Assembly: GCA_028641055.1 (NCBI GenBank)
Contig: CM054058.1
Location: forward strand, 496,081,419-496,145,418
From: Alopecurus myosuroides
Lineage: Eukaryota > Streptophyta > Magnoliopsida > Poales > Poaceae
Length of the DNA stretch: 64,000 bases
Reading direction: 5' to 3'
Shown: in pieces, positions 1-11,114 of the stretch
How positions within the stretch are numbered: the first letter of the stretch is position 1
Layout of the letters: every line of letters starts with the position of its first letter
Notes under the pieces: generated by a model
Told to the model about the DNA's origin: nothing
Database searches by the model: none
The model's input: the letters and a program-made list of their open reading frames with translations, nothing else
Made by a program: the position numbers and the translations under genes

Positions 1-3
1 AAC

Positions 4-258
4 ATGATCTATAAGGATGAGGACAAAAACAACGGTAACCTAGACCGTCGGATGATGGGGAGGTTCAGGCGCTTCTTGAGCGACTGTGAGCTGAAGGAGG
101 TTTACCTTCAAGGCCACCGTTATACCTGGTCGAATGAGCGGGACCCCCCGACCCTCGTCCGATTGGATAGGGTGTTCTGCTCGGTGGACTGGGAGGAGCT
201 CCATGAGAGTTACTCCTTGCGTTGTCTCGCCTCGGTTGTGGTGGATCATTCCCCCTCC
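4..258 (+). pseudogene. LINE endonuclease domain, C-terminal part
   Basis: The reading frame contains the run DKNNGNLDRRMMGRFRRFL, then YTWSNE, LDRVF and a VVDHSPL motif. This is the C-terminal half of the LINE endonuclease fold; the DH pair near the end belongs to the catalytic site of the exonuclease-endonuclease-phosphatase family. The enzyme nicks the genomic target so that the 3' hydroxyl can prime reverse transcription. The frame is lost within the C-rich tract at about 247-258, and the protein continues in another frame as the reverse transcriptase ORF. This is most simply a one-base indel in a pyrimidine run. The N-terminal half is outside the window. Confidence 0.85.
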
Positions 259-2350
259 TCCTCGACTGCACCACACGGTTGCGGGGTCGGAAGCGCTTCC
301 AATTCGAGCGCTTTTGGATTAAGCTTGAGGGCTTTAGGCAGGTGGTCGAGGCTGCATGGGGAACTATCGACGGGGACACGGATCTCTTTCGGCGCCTTCA
401 TGCCAAAATGAAAAGGACGGCGAGACACCTTATGAGTTGGAGTGACAAAAAGGTCGGCTGTGTCACGCTCCAGCTCTTGACTGCTAGAGAGGTGGTACTG
501 CGGCTAGACGAGGCCCGCGAATCCCGCCAACTCTCGGATTTGGAGCGCACTCTTCGTGCTAAGCTTAAGTGGGCCCATCTCGGTCTGGCCTCCTTAGAGC
601 GCACCATGGCCCGTCAGCGGGCGAAGGTGGCCTGGCTCGCGGAAGGGGATGCTAATACAACTTTCTTCCACCAGCACGCGGCCTACCGTAAACAGAAAAA
701 CACCATCCGAGAGCTCCGGGTTAACGACGTGGTGGTGTCAGACCATGCGGCCATGGCCGAGGCCGCCTACACCCACTTCGCGGGGCTGCTCAGGACTGAG
801 CAGGGGAGGGAATTCTCGTTGGACCTGGATTTCCCGGGGCTCCAGGGGATTGACCTCTCCTCCCTAGAGGAGCCTTTCTCGGCCGAGGTGGTTTGGGAGG
901 TGGTTCGGCGGCTTCCCCACGGGAAAGCGCCAGGCCCTGACGGCTTCACTACGGAGTTTCTCCAAAGTTGCTGGGACATCGTAAAGGAGGACTTCTTGGC
1001 CGCTTTCAACAAGTTCTTCCCGATGTGCGGCAGAGGGTTTCAGGGCCTCAACCAAGCTCTGATCGTCCTTCTTCCCAAGCGCCCGGACGCGGCTGCCATG
1101 GGAGACTATCGGCCGATCAGCCTTATTCACCTGTTCGCTAAGTTGGCCGTGAAGACGCTTTCCCTACGTCTAGTGCCCCTGATGCATAACCTGGTAGATG
1201 GCAACCAGAGCGCCTTCATCCGTAAGAGGAGCATCCACGACAACTTCATGCTGGTTCAGCAAACGGCGAGGCTACTGCACAGACTGAAGGAACCTAGGGT
1301 GATGTTGAAGTTGGATATAGCGCAGACCTTCGACTTAGTCTCCTGGGGACTCCTCTTTGAGGTCCTTCGGAAGCTGGGATTCGGGCCGCACTTTCGCGAG
1401 TGGGTGGCCATCCTTCTCTCGACGGCCAGCTCGCGGGTGTGCCTGAACGGCGAGCCGGGTCCCCCAATCTGGCATCGCCATGGTCTGCGGCAAGGGGACC
1501 CACTTTCGCCACAACTCTTCGTCATTGTGATCAACACGTTGAACCGGCTCCTTTCTAGGGCTGCGGAGCTCGGAATCCTTCAGAGGGTGGCCAAGCAAGA
1601 CCTGGTAACAACGGTCTCTTTGTACGCGGATGATGTGGTGATCTTCTGTCACCCGGAGGTGGGGGAGCTGCAGGGATTGAGGGACATCCTAGCGCTCTAT
1701 GGACACGCCTCGGGTTTGCATACTAACTTTGCCAAATGCTCGGCCTCCCCAATCGGCTGTGGGGAGGAGGTAGCTGCTTCAGCGGCCTTGGCCATGGGGT
1801 ATAAACTGGCCCCCTTCCCGGTGAAATACCTGGGCATCCCCCTGGGTCTTCGGAGACTCCCCAGTGAGTCCATGCAACCACTCGTGGATCGGGTGGCGGA
1901 TAGGCTGCCCACATGGAAGGCGGCACTGATGCCAAAGGCGGGGCGACTGGCTCTGGTCAAATCGGTGCCGGCAGCAATGCCTCTCCACCAACTGGTAGTC
2001 CTCTGCGCCAGCAAAAAATCCTTGAAGAAGCTTGAGAAGACTTTTCGAGGCTTCCTTTGGGTCGGTAGGTCGGCGGCCAACGGGGGTCATTGCCATGTGG
2101 CCTGGGACAAGGTGTGTCGCCCTCTCAGGCTGGGGGGGCTTGGAATCCCAGACCTGTGGCGCACCTCGATCAGCCTTAGGGTCCGGTGGCTGTGGAGGAT
2201 GCACACCGACCCGACGAGGCCCTGGAAAGGATTAGACATGCAATTATCGAGGGTGGAGCGCCAAATTTTTGAGGCCCCCACTCACGTGGACCTGGGGGAT
2301 GGCTCCTCGGCCTTATTCTGGAAGGAAAATGGCTCGATGGTAAATCCTTG
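259..2350 (+). pseudogene. LINE reverse transcriptase, N-terminal and catalytic part
   Basis: This is the LINE ORF2 reverse transcriptase. It starts downstream of the frameshift and stays open to the Tat-1 insertion. Visible blocks, in order: the linker region with VAWLAEGDANTTFFH, the thumb-palm approach HGKAPGPDGFT, RPISL, the first catalytic aspartate in LDIAQTFD (families usually have LDIAKAFD), HGLRQGDPLSPQLF, and the catalytic YADD box near 1622-1633. A region leading to the reverse-transcriptase zinc-binding domain follows (HVAWDKVCRPLRLGGLG). A second one-base frameshift near 2330 puts the last codons out of frame; in another frame the LINE protein reads on through the Tat-1 insertion site. 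The catalytic core looks intact but the gene as a whole is broken. Confidence 0.93.
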
Positions 2351-2898
2351 TCTCGGATATATACCGTATAGGGGTGTATAAGATGGTAGTGAAAGTGCCT
2401 GGTTACCAGGGTGGCCCAAGTGGTAGTGGGCTATGGTCCATTGGGCGGCCCAGTAACCTGATGCACAGAAGCCGGATTCTAGAAGAACCCGGATCACGGC
2501 CCGTGTGATCTGTCTTGGAGGAGAAGACGGATTCCTTACTTTCCAAGTTATAGTTACCGTAGTCTTCTAGGTTTCCTATTCTGTAAGCCCTAATCCGGCT
2601 ATTATATAAAGCCGGACGGGAGATAAACAACCAAGGAATAACAGAGAAGCTATAGGCCAACTCGCCGAGAAGTTGATCCTCTGCGAGTAGCTAGATCCAA
2701 AACCTCACATTGTAATCTTGTTTCCAGGCTTTAGCCCTGATTAGTGAGAAGTGCAGGAGTAGGCACGTCGTACTGCCGCGACGTACCGAACCTGGGTAAA
2801 TCCTGTGTTTACTGTCTACCACGCGATCCCGTTACCCAACGTCTCTACCGTAGTCTCATGGCACCCCCGTCTATGAAAACTACTACGATGTCTCGACA
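2351..2898 (+). repeat. Tat-1 5' LTR
   Basis: This 548 bp LTR is the same length as its partner at 11653-12200. It starts TCTCGGATAT where the partner starts TGTCGGATAT, so the canonical TG terminus has a G to C change. It ends in CTCGACA. A TATA box lies at 2603-2610. Nine substitutions and no indels separate the pair by eye. Confidence 0.95.
2601..2612 (+). promoter_or_regulatory. TATA box of the Tat-1 5' LTR
   Basis: The sequence ATTATATAAAGC sits about 250 bp into the LTR, followed by a GC-rich stretch, as expected for the U3/R boundary of a plant LTR promoter. The same box is in the 3' LTR at about 11903-11914 and, in reverse, in the 5' LTR of Tat-2 at about 54630-54637. Confidence 0.7.
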
Positions 2899-5839
2899 GT
2901 TTGCGCCCACCGTGGGGCAAACGACGTCAGGCGTGAAGTTCCGATCTGGGATACTTAGCGGAATCGGAAGATCAATCACTGTCGGAAGCTTGGAATTCAA
3001 CGATGATGTCGGACGCTTCCTCAACAACGGATCCTACATACCGACGCAAAACCACCTGGTAAGTGCCTGCGTGTTACCGATAGGATCTGCTAACATCTTT
3101 ATCGGACTAACTGCAGAAGCAATGGGGTTTTGCGGTGGAAGCAAATTTATCCCACCCACCCTATACCCAGTCGAGGATGACTATGATACCGGATTCTGCT
3201 CAGATCGCCGACAAAAAAGTGACACGCACTTTATCGGCATGGTGCAGTCTGAAGTCGCCGAAAACACGGATGACGTAAATCCCGTGCAAGAGGCAGACAA
3301 AAACACACCCGTCACAGAGACGGAAGATCCGACACCCGTCATACAGGCGGAAGATCCGACATCCGTCAACGAGACGATGAACTCAGAAGCAGAATCCGTA
3401 CTAGCCGCCATTGAGGAAAGATTAGAGTCGGAAACCGGATCAGAGGATTTTGATTACGAAGACGAAGACGCGGACGCCTTCGAAAGGAAAGTTAAATGTT
3501 TTCAAGAGGGATTCCATGAAGTGCTAATGGCGAAACCGGCTGATACCACGGACGCCGACAGCCAGGAAAGCCCTAAAACCCCTCCGCCAGAGGAAGAGAG
3601 AGAAGACGGAGAAACTTCTCCGGTATTTCCCAATGTCAAGGAATTGACAGAGGATGAGCCTGTCAAAAAGCCTCCCTCTTCCAAGAAAAAGCATCGTGCT
3701 ACTAAGAAACTCCAATACAAAATCCGGAAGAAAAAATCAGCTGATCAAGCTGATGAAAACCTGGAAGTAGGAGATGCTAGCGGAACAAAGACTGCGGAGA
3801 AGAAAATCAAAGAAATCCTTGTTCCGCCTATGACGGAACAAGAAGAGCAAGAGCTGTTGCAAACGCCAGTGGGAGCAAATGAACCCCCTGAGATGCTGGA
3901 AGCCAGGAGGCAAGCTTTCCAAAGGCAACAGCAACATCTACTCAGATCTCGGGAACACCTCCAAAAAACCCAGGATGACATTAAGCTCATGAAGGAGGAA
4001 ATAGAGGAGTACGAGAGAAAGAATAGATCTGGCATTAAACCTACAAGGTTACCCGGAATCGTAAGACCGGAAGTACTGCCGCCAAAAGAAAGGTTTCACA
4101 ATCCATCTTGGCAAAAGCAGGTAAATGACAAAGATGCCAGAGGCGAACCAATTTATAAAACCGCAGCAGAAAACGCGGAAGCAGCGTTCGCCATCCTGAA
4201 CAATGATCTGTACTCCAACGGTGAAAAACTTCAAGGGGTGTATGCTTTCCTAGGAAAAGCATTGCAACAACAACAGCGGGCCAAAGAGCGATCAGGAAGT
4301 CTGCAGGATAACTCCGCCCTATGCAAAACAGCTACTTGCGCCGCTGGAGCACCTGGACCAGAGGAACCTGGAGATTCAAACAATTCAAAGGATAAAAAAG
4401 AGGATCCGAGTAAAGAGAAGAAAAACCCCGACAATAGGGACGAAGCGTCCCGAACCGGATCCCATCCCCCGAAAGGTGGACTTAAACCCCACGATCGGGA
4501 AGAAAAATATCGGAATGACGGCAAAATAATGCCACCTCCAAGAAACCCAGCTGAGAAAGCCGGAAGATACGATACACCTCACAGACGTGAGAGATCCCGG
4601 ACACCCCCTAAGGATAAAGAAAGGCACAGGAGCAGGACTCCGCCTAATCCAAAAGGGCGTGATCATGGAAGAGATAGATACAATCCCGGAAAAGCGCGTC
4701 CGCGCAACAATGGAAAAGAAAGGAGTAGATTCCCTTCTGTCCATTCAGCCGGAAGATATTCCGCACACATTGATAGAGCGGAAAAGGATGATCTATACTT
4801 TGGTCCTAAGTGTTTCACTGACAGGATCCGAAGGATAACCCTGCATTATGGCTTTGCCAAGGTTGGTCCAACGTACCAGAAATACACCGGCAGCACAAAC
4901 CCGGATACCTGGCTCTCAGATTACTATACAGCCGTCCAGATCAACAATGGGACAGACCTGGAAGCTGTCAAGTTTCTTCCTCTAATGTTACTGGACGGAG
5001 CCAGAGATTGGATCAATGGATTACCATCAAGAACTGTTGACAGCTGGGACGATATGGCTAGAGTATTTACTCAGCATTTCCGGGGAACATACAAACGCCC
5101 GAACAACATCAACCAGCTGAACCGTTGCACCCAATTCGAGGATGAACCATACGTGGATTTCATCTCCAGATGGATGGTAATGAAGAATAGTTGTTCTGGA
5201 GTAACTGACGTACAAGCAATGCATGCTTTCGTCAATGGCCTAAAACCCGGACTTGTACCGTTCATGGTTGGTTCCAAACAGCATAAAGATCTCGGATCTA
5301 TGCTTACAACCGCCAACGAACATGCTGCAGCCGAAGACGACATCAGAGCAAGAGGGGCCAATATCGAATCACTGATACTTGCTAAGAAAACTCCTTGTTC
5401 TGACAAAAAAGGAACTCCAGAAACAACGACAAAACCCAAAGAGGTCAACATAGCCTTTGGAAGTGAAAAAGGGAATAAGTGGAAAGGACGCAGCCCAGAT
5501 CCAATCAATTACACTCCAGAGGAGTGGGAGAGGATTAAGTCGGAACCTTGTGTCCACCATTCACAATTTGGGAAACCCACCCATACAAACGCACAATGCC
5601 GGCTGAATAAGCACATGAAAGGCAGTGCAGGATCCGGAAATAAGGGGAAGGGTTCCAAAAGGAAACCCGCCAAACAAAAGCCAGAAGCTGACAAAGAAGA
5701 CAGTGAATCGGACACTGATGAAAAAATCCAGGAGCAACAGCGAAAGGGCGAACCCAAATTTCCGAGAGTTGATGGAGAAGCAATGCTAACATTGCTAGCA
5801 ACTCCGTCAGCAAAGGTGGCCAAAAGAACACTTCGATAA
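2858..5839 (+). pseudogene. Tat-1 gag polyprotein
   Basis: This long gag frame's first ATG lies inside the 5' LTR, so the frame runs through the LTR end and the primer-binding region. The N-terminal block (GVKFRSGILSGIG... to IFIGLTAEAM) is also present in Tat-2, which supports it being translated. Then come an acidic low-complexity region, a Glu/Gln-rich coiled-coil-like stretch, an Arg/Ser-Pro-rich basic part (RRERSRTPPKDKERHRSRT), the retrotransposon gag domain (about 4,850-5,360, with WLSDYY, GARDWI, DDMARVFTQHF and RWMVMKNS), and a C/H cluster resembling a zinc knuckle (CVHHSQFGKPTHTNAQC). Gag forms the particle that packages element RNA. A TAA at 5837-5839 ends it. The protease follows in the same frame, and Tat-2 has GAA there, so the stop is a private change in this copy. 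Confidence 0.88.
2899..2920 (+). other. Primer-binding-site region of Tat-1
   Basis: The bases just after the 5' LTR (GCGCCCACCGTGGGGC core) sit where the tRNA primer-binding site of an LTR retrotransposon lies. Tat-2 has a near-identical sequence at the equivalent place (54325-54345, reverse strand). I do not assign a tRNA species. Confidence 0.55.
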
Positions 5840-6574
5840 ATAAACGCGGTTGTTCCGGCAACCCCGAAATTCTTGAAGTACTCCAACACACCAATTACCT
5901 GGGATCAGTCTGATCATCCCGGGAATATCCCTGAACCCGGCACACAAGCTCTTGTCGTAAGCCCTATTGTCCAGAACACTAGGCTAAGAAGAGTGCTGAT
6001 GGATGGAGGATCCAGCATAAACATAATGTACTTGGATAAACTGAAGCATCTGAAGATTTCTGAGTCCCAGCTCAATTACAGCAACATACGCTTCCACGGT
6101 ATTGTTCCTGACAGACAAGCACGATCCCTAGGAGAAATTTCCCTAGATGTCACCTTCGGAGATAAAGATCACTTCCGGCAGGAAAAAGTATCCTTCGAAG
6201 TAGTGCCGTTCGAAAGCGTGTATCACGCAATACTCGGACGTCCAGCTTTCGCCAAATTCATGGCAAGATCCTGTTATATTTATAACAAGCTGAAGATGCC
6301 AGGACCCAAAGGAGGAGTAATCACCATAGCTGGTGATTTTAAGCTATCAAATGAGTTGGAGAAAGAAAACGCCCTTTGCGCTCAGAGAGTCATAGCAAAG
6401 GAAGAACTGAAGGAATTGGCCAAGGAGGTATCGCCGACAGAAATGCCGGCAGGAAAAGAAACCCGGAAGCCAACAGACAGCTTCAAGGCGTCCGAGAATA
6501 CAAGACAGGTAATCCTAAATCCCAAAGATCCGACAAAATTCGTCGTTGTAGGGACTGGGATGACCGACAAATAG
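5840..6574 (+). pseudogene. Tat-1 aspartic protease region of pol
   Basis: This is the retropepsin-like protease that cuts the gag-pol precursor. It lies in the same frame as gag, after the single TAA. The active-site segment reads VLMDGGSSINIMY, with DGGS in the place of the usual D-S/T-G. The typical C-terminal block YHAILGRPAFAKFM follows, then GPKGGVITIAGDF. The region ends at a TAG (6572-6574) that is again in frame with the reverse transcriptase downstream. Tat-2 has the same TAG at the equivalent codon, so it may be a family feature rather than decay. The catalytic aspartate is present. Confidence 0.85.
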
Positions 6575-7588
6575 GAAGGCGAGCTCATCAAGTTCCTCCG
6601 TGAGAACTGGGATATTTTTGCTTGGTGTCCAGCTGACATGCCAGGCGTACCCAGGGAACTTGCTGAGCACCAACTCAAGGTAATTCCAGGATCAAAACCC
6701 GTCAAACAAGGTCTCCATCGATTTGACGGAAGAAGACGGAAGGCTATTGGCAAGGAAATTATCCGGCTTTTAGCAGCGGATTTCATCCAGGAAGTAATCC
6801 ACACTGAATGGTCCGCAAATCCGGTATTAGTACCGAAGAAAGATACTACTGCTCTTAGAATGTGTATAGATTACACATGCTTGAACAAATTGTGTCCAAA
6901 AGATAGGTTTGCGTTACCGCGAATCGATCAAATAATAGATGCCACTGCAGGCTCTGAGCTTTTGTGCTTTTTGGATGCATACTCCGGGTACCACCAAATA
7001 CGCATGAAAAAGGAAGATCAAATTAACACTTCTTTCATAACCCCATACGGGACGTATTATTACGTAACCATGCCATTTGGCCTGAAGAACGCAGGTGCAA
7101 CCTACCAGCGTTGCATGCAACGTTGTTTGCATAGTCAGATTGGCAAAAACGTCCATGTTTACGTGGACGACATTGCTGTCGTAACCAAGGAAAAAGATAC
7201 ACTCCTTGAGGATCTGCGAGAAACTTTCGAAAACTTGCGCACTTACAAGATGAAGTTAAATCCATCTAAGTGTGTATTCGGGGTTCCCTCAGGAAAACTT
7301 CTGGGTTTTATCGTTTCTCACAGAGGAATAGAAGTTAACCCGGAAAAGATAAAAGCCATCTTGAACATCTCGAAACCTACGTGCGTAAAAGATGTCCAAA
7401 GATTGACGGGTTCCGCCGCTGCCGTCAGTAGGTTTATTAGTAGGCTGGGGGATAAAGCCCTACCACTCTACAAGTTGCTGAAGAAATCCGACAAAGTCAA
7501 GTGGATAGCAAAAGCATTGGAATATCTAGCAGTTATGTCTCTTCCGTACTTAGTTCAATTTCTATGTAAACATCTTTTGAGATCATGA
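6575..7588 (+). pseudogene. Tat-1 reverse transcriptase, truncated before RNase H
   Basis: This is the Ty3/gypsy reverse transcriptase, in frame with gag and protease. Visible motifs: FAWCPADMPG, MCIDYTCLNKLCPKD, FLDAYSGYHQI, MPFGLKNAGATYQR and the catalytic YVDD in VHVYVDDIAVV (about 7,155-7,180), then KLNPSKCVFGVPSGKLLGF and the connection region to LPLYKLLKKSD. The wording of the YVDD and GFIVSHRGIEVNPEKI blocks points to the Tat lineage. After about 7505 the sequence leaves the polymerase and, from about 7520, matches the far 3' side of the Tat-2 pol gene. RNase H and integrase (about 2.3 kb in Tat-2) are therefore missing. The element could not integrate by itself. Confidence 0.9.
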
Positions 7589-8166
7589 AATAAAGTTGTC
7601 GGAATTTTGGTATCCATGTTTTTTCAGTATAAAGCATGATTCCACCTTATCTATTTCCCAATGATCTTACAAAGTACTCAATGTTAACCCGAATTGTGCC
7701 TGCGTACTCGGCGTTAAGAAACTGAATGATTTTTCAGCCTGCTAACGGCTAAAGGAAACTTGAATTGCCTGCGTGCCCAAGTTTCATTTAAAAAATTCCT
7801 TGCTTCTCTAAGTATTTTTTCTGATTGCTTATATGTTGGGTCACTGGAGCTAGTTAGTAAAAATGCCTTTAGCATGATCCATGTTTCGGAGTTTCAACTG
7901 ATTGGTTATACCCAGTTACTCGACATGACGATTCATAACGCTATCGAGCCATTTCAAACACTAAGGACAGTCAAAACACATATGCCAGAAAACATAGAAG
8001 ATAAAGGAATAATAAAATCCGAAAACTTTGCAAAGAATTTCATAATTAAGATTGCAAAAAGCGGATTTTTCATTCATACAAATAGAAACATTACATTTTG
8101 GATTACATTGAAAGAACAGTAATGCTCCTATTGTCTACTTTCGCTATCCAGGTTCAAGGTAGCCCT
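7589..8166. other. Tat-1 non-coding spacer between converging genes
   Basis: About 580 bp lie between the truncated pol gene (+) and the stop of the antisense gene (-). Tat-2 has the equivalent segment, reversed, at 35507-36130, including the shared start caactttatttcatgatctc (reverse strand). No open frame of note is seen. It probably holds the two converging 3' untranslated regions. Confidence 0.6.
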
Positions 8167-11114
8167 TCAAGCATCCGACTCCTCCTCGCTGTTGTCATCC
8201 TCGGGGATTGGAGGGATCTCCTCTTCTGGATAATTGACGGAGATATTTACCATGGAGGCAATCTGGGTGGCGTGGCCTTTGATTTCATCAAAGATGGTAT
8301 TTCGCTGAGTATCCATGTATCCTTGAGGGACACCGGACGCCACGCGCCAAGATTTAGCACCCGGGTAGTGCATACGCATAAGGCCGAGTGCCATGCGTGC
8401 ACCACCCCGTGCAGCGGAACGCAGGATGGACTCCCTGGACTCCGCCACCTCCATGATGGCACCCGGAAGTTTTTCAACTTCCGAGAACTCCCCAGTCCTG
8501 GCGGGAAGGAACTTACTGACCAGCTGCATTCCAGCAGCTCTGATCGAAGTCCATGTCTTCCCAAAGGCTCGGATCCCTTCAATCCGAGTGCCATCTGGGG
8601 TATCTCCTGTTTTTCCAACAAAACAACCAAAAGGGTTAGGTGAAAAACAGAGAAGGAAAGCAAGATATGGAAAACTGGTAAAGGTATCAGAAAGTTACCG
8701 ATAAGCTTGTCGATCTCGGAGACTTCCTCCAGGCGAAGGTTCAGAGCGTTTTCTAAATCCTGAATGGTGGATTTATCCTTCTCCGCCTGCTCGGAAGCCT
8801 TGGAATTGGCAACTCCAAGGGCCAAATTGCTGGCCTCCAGATCCTTTTGAGCCTTCACAAGATTCTTGTGAAGATCCAAATTCTCCTTTCGGAGATTTTC
8901 GGCATTGCCGGCATCTTCAGCTATTTACTTGGCCTTAGCCAAAGCAGCTGGGAAGCAAGGAAAATTCCGAGTTTAGAAAGTTTCCGGAATAAGTACTTAG
9001 ACAAAAAATTGAATCGAAAACTTCAGAGGACAAATGTTTACCTGTTGTTTCCGACAACGCGAGCTGAGACGATGCCAGCTCCGCCTCTCTCTCTTCAAGA
9101 ATAGAAAGAAGATTTCTAACTTCCTTATTCTTGATGGAGAGTTTGTTGAAAACTTCCATGTTAATGGCTTCGGCGGTTTGCTGAAACATAGCAAGGAAAA
9201 GAATGATTACTAAAAGCATTAAGGCAAATAAGAATACATTTTGTTTAATGCTTGGGGGCTAGAGTTACATACCTGGCTCATTCGTTGCAAACCCGCCAAG
9301 TTTTCATTGAACCCTTTTGCGTATTCCGCAAAAAGGGTTCCGACCGCGCTTAGGCCGTCATTGATAATCTTGAATTCCTTGTCAAAGGTGGGAATCTCCT
9401 CGTCGAATGTCCGAGAAGGTTTTCCCACCTCTGGAGCCGCCCTTTCCCTCGTGTCCGTGTTCGACACAACGGGCTGGCTGGGCTCTAGTGGCTTGGTGGT
9501 GGGGGCTGCAGCGTGCTCTTCCACCATCGTGGATGGTGTATCCGGGGCGATGACGGGAGAAGGTTGGCTGCCTCGGCTGGAAACAACTTTGTGTTTCTTC
9601 AGCTTCTTCGGCTTTAGGCTGGAGGGAGGCAGGCTGAAAACAAAAAACCCGGAAAGGTTAAAACTCCGAAGACGGAAGAAAATTTCCATGAAAGAAAAGA
9701 ACCCAGAAGAAAGAACCTGGAAGTGGCGACGGGGATCCCGTCAAGGTCGATAACTTCCTCAGAGGAAGAAATCTTCTTGCGCTTGCGCGCACCTTTAGTG
9801 GCAGTACGCAAGGCATCCAGCTCAGCTTCGGAGGCTAATTCCGAGTCTGGAAGTTCAGCGAACTGTCAAAAAAACAAATCAGAGTAAGAAGCAGGAAAAT
9901 CCGAGAAAGAATGTTAAAACTATACCCAAATGACGGAAAAAATACCTTGGGAGCCGGATTGTCGGCCGTGTACATCGGCCGACTCGCTTCGTATTGGTCA
10001 CGAGATGCGACCAATTGGTTTGCGCGCCGTCGAAGATCCCTTGGAGACCAATCCTTGATGGATGTCCGCATTGGGTCGTTGGCTCCTGTGTATTCGCACA
10101 AGAGGCGGCCACCGTGATTGGCCAACGGCTGGATCCGCCTATTTAACCAGCAAAGGACCGTGTCCATGCCAGTTAGAGGTGGATCAGAGGAGGTGAGCTT
10201 GGCGATGCGCCGCTTGATCCTCAGAAGATCAGGCGGCAGAACCTGGACGGCTTCCGTTCCCCAATTGTCTTGGGGAATGGCAGCGGTGTTGGAGAAAGGT
10301 GGAACCCCGATGGCTTTTTTTGGGAAAGGCACATCGGGATGGTAGAAGAAAGAACCCCTCCAAAATTTGACGGATTCTGATGTCTTGATCTTGGGGAACC
10401 AATCTTCCCTAAACCTCCGAAGAGTAAAGGAGATGGCCCCGCAAGCCGGGAGTGCGCCCTCCGAGGAGTTCCGCTTAACCCCGAAACAATACATCCAGAA
10501 ATCTAACCTAGGTCTAAACCTAAGTAACCCTCAAATAGGTCCTGGAACCCGGCCATATAAAGAATGGAGTTGGGTGGCAGGTTATGAGGTTGGATGTTGT
10601 AGTGGGAGAGGATTTGGAGGAAGAAAGCGGAAGGCGGAAGCCCCATACCTCTCAGGAGGTGGGAAGAAAGAAGAACCCTTTCGCCGTCCCTCGGCATTGG
10701 CTCGTTCTCGTCTTCAGGGAGCCGCCATTTCCCTTTAAGAATCAGACCCTCCTTTTCCAGGTTTGGAAGGAGGGCTGGTGGAATACTGCAGGCAATCCAA
10801 TTGCCCGCGGTTTCCACCTCTTCATCCGCTCCGGCGGCGGCTGACGCGGCGGCTTCCGCAGCGGCGAGCTCGTCGCCGAGGAGCTGGATCTTCTCATCCG
10901 CCGTTTCGGGAGCAAACGGCAGGGAGGGTGCGGAGCTCGAGCCCGCAGCGTTCGCGGCGGCGAAAAGATCCTCTCCGCCCGTCGCAGAGGCCGCGGTCTT
11001 TTCCGGCTCGTCGCCGGCGTGCTTTGGGGATTCGAGCTGCGGATCCAGATCGTTGATGATGTCGTCGACGGTGAGCGCGGCGGAGCGAGTGGGAGACGAC
11101 GGTGAGGTTGCCAT
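8167..11114 (-). pseudogene. Tat-1 antisense accessory gene (Transposase_28-like, six exons)
   Basis: This spliced gene runs against gag-pol between pol and the 3' LTR. GT-AG boundaries I can place: exon 1 11114-9946, exon 2 9862-9717, exon 3 9633-9273, exon 4 9180-9042, exon 5 8947-8699, exon 6 8606-8167. Exon 1 holds an Ala/Glu-rich start and then a block (RMGLPPS-type LLRGMGLPPSAFFLQIL, HYNIQPHNLPPNSI) characteristic of the Pfam family 'putative gypsy type transposon' (PF04195). Exons 3-5 encode helical, coiled-coil-like protein; exon 6 is acidic at its end. Function is unknown. Antisense extra ORFs are known in Tat elements. This copy has a one-base frameshift near 10515 and a TAA early in exon 5 where Tat-2 has CAA, so it is broken, although all splice sites are intact. 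Tat-2 carries the orthologue at 32398-35506. Confidence 0.82.

Larger units (their letters stand above)
1..2350 (+). mobile_element. LINE (L1-type), segment 1 of 3
   Basis: This is the 5' part visible here of a plant L1-type LINE, a non-LTR element that reverse-transcribes its RNA at a nicked target. It encodes the end of the apurinic-type endonuclease and most of the reverse transcriptase. Sequence continuity shows the same element resuming after the Tat-1 insertion (12206-13024) and again after a CACTA insertion (15052-15118), where it ends in a short A tail. The 5' end lies outside the window, so the LINE's own target duplication cannot be seen. At least two frameshifts and one stop make it inactive. 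Confidence 0.92.

Noticed and set aside
1256..2204. Several long open frames on the - strand opposite the LINE reverse transcriptase
   Set aside because: They are high-GC shadows of the + strand gene and carry no motif.
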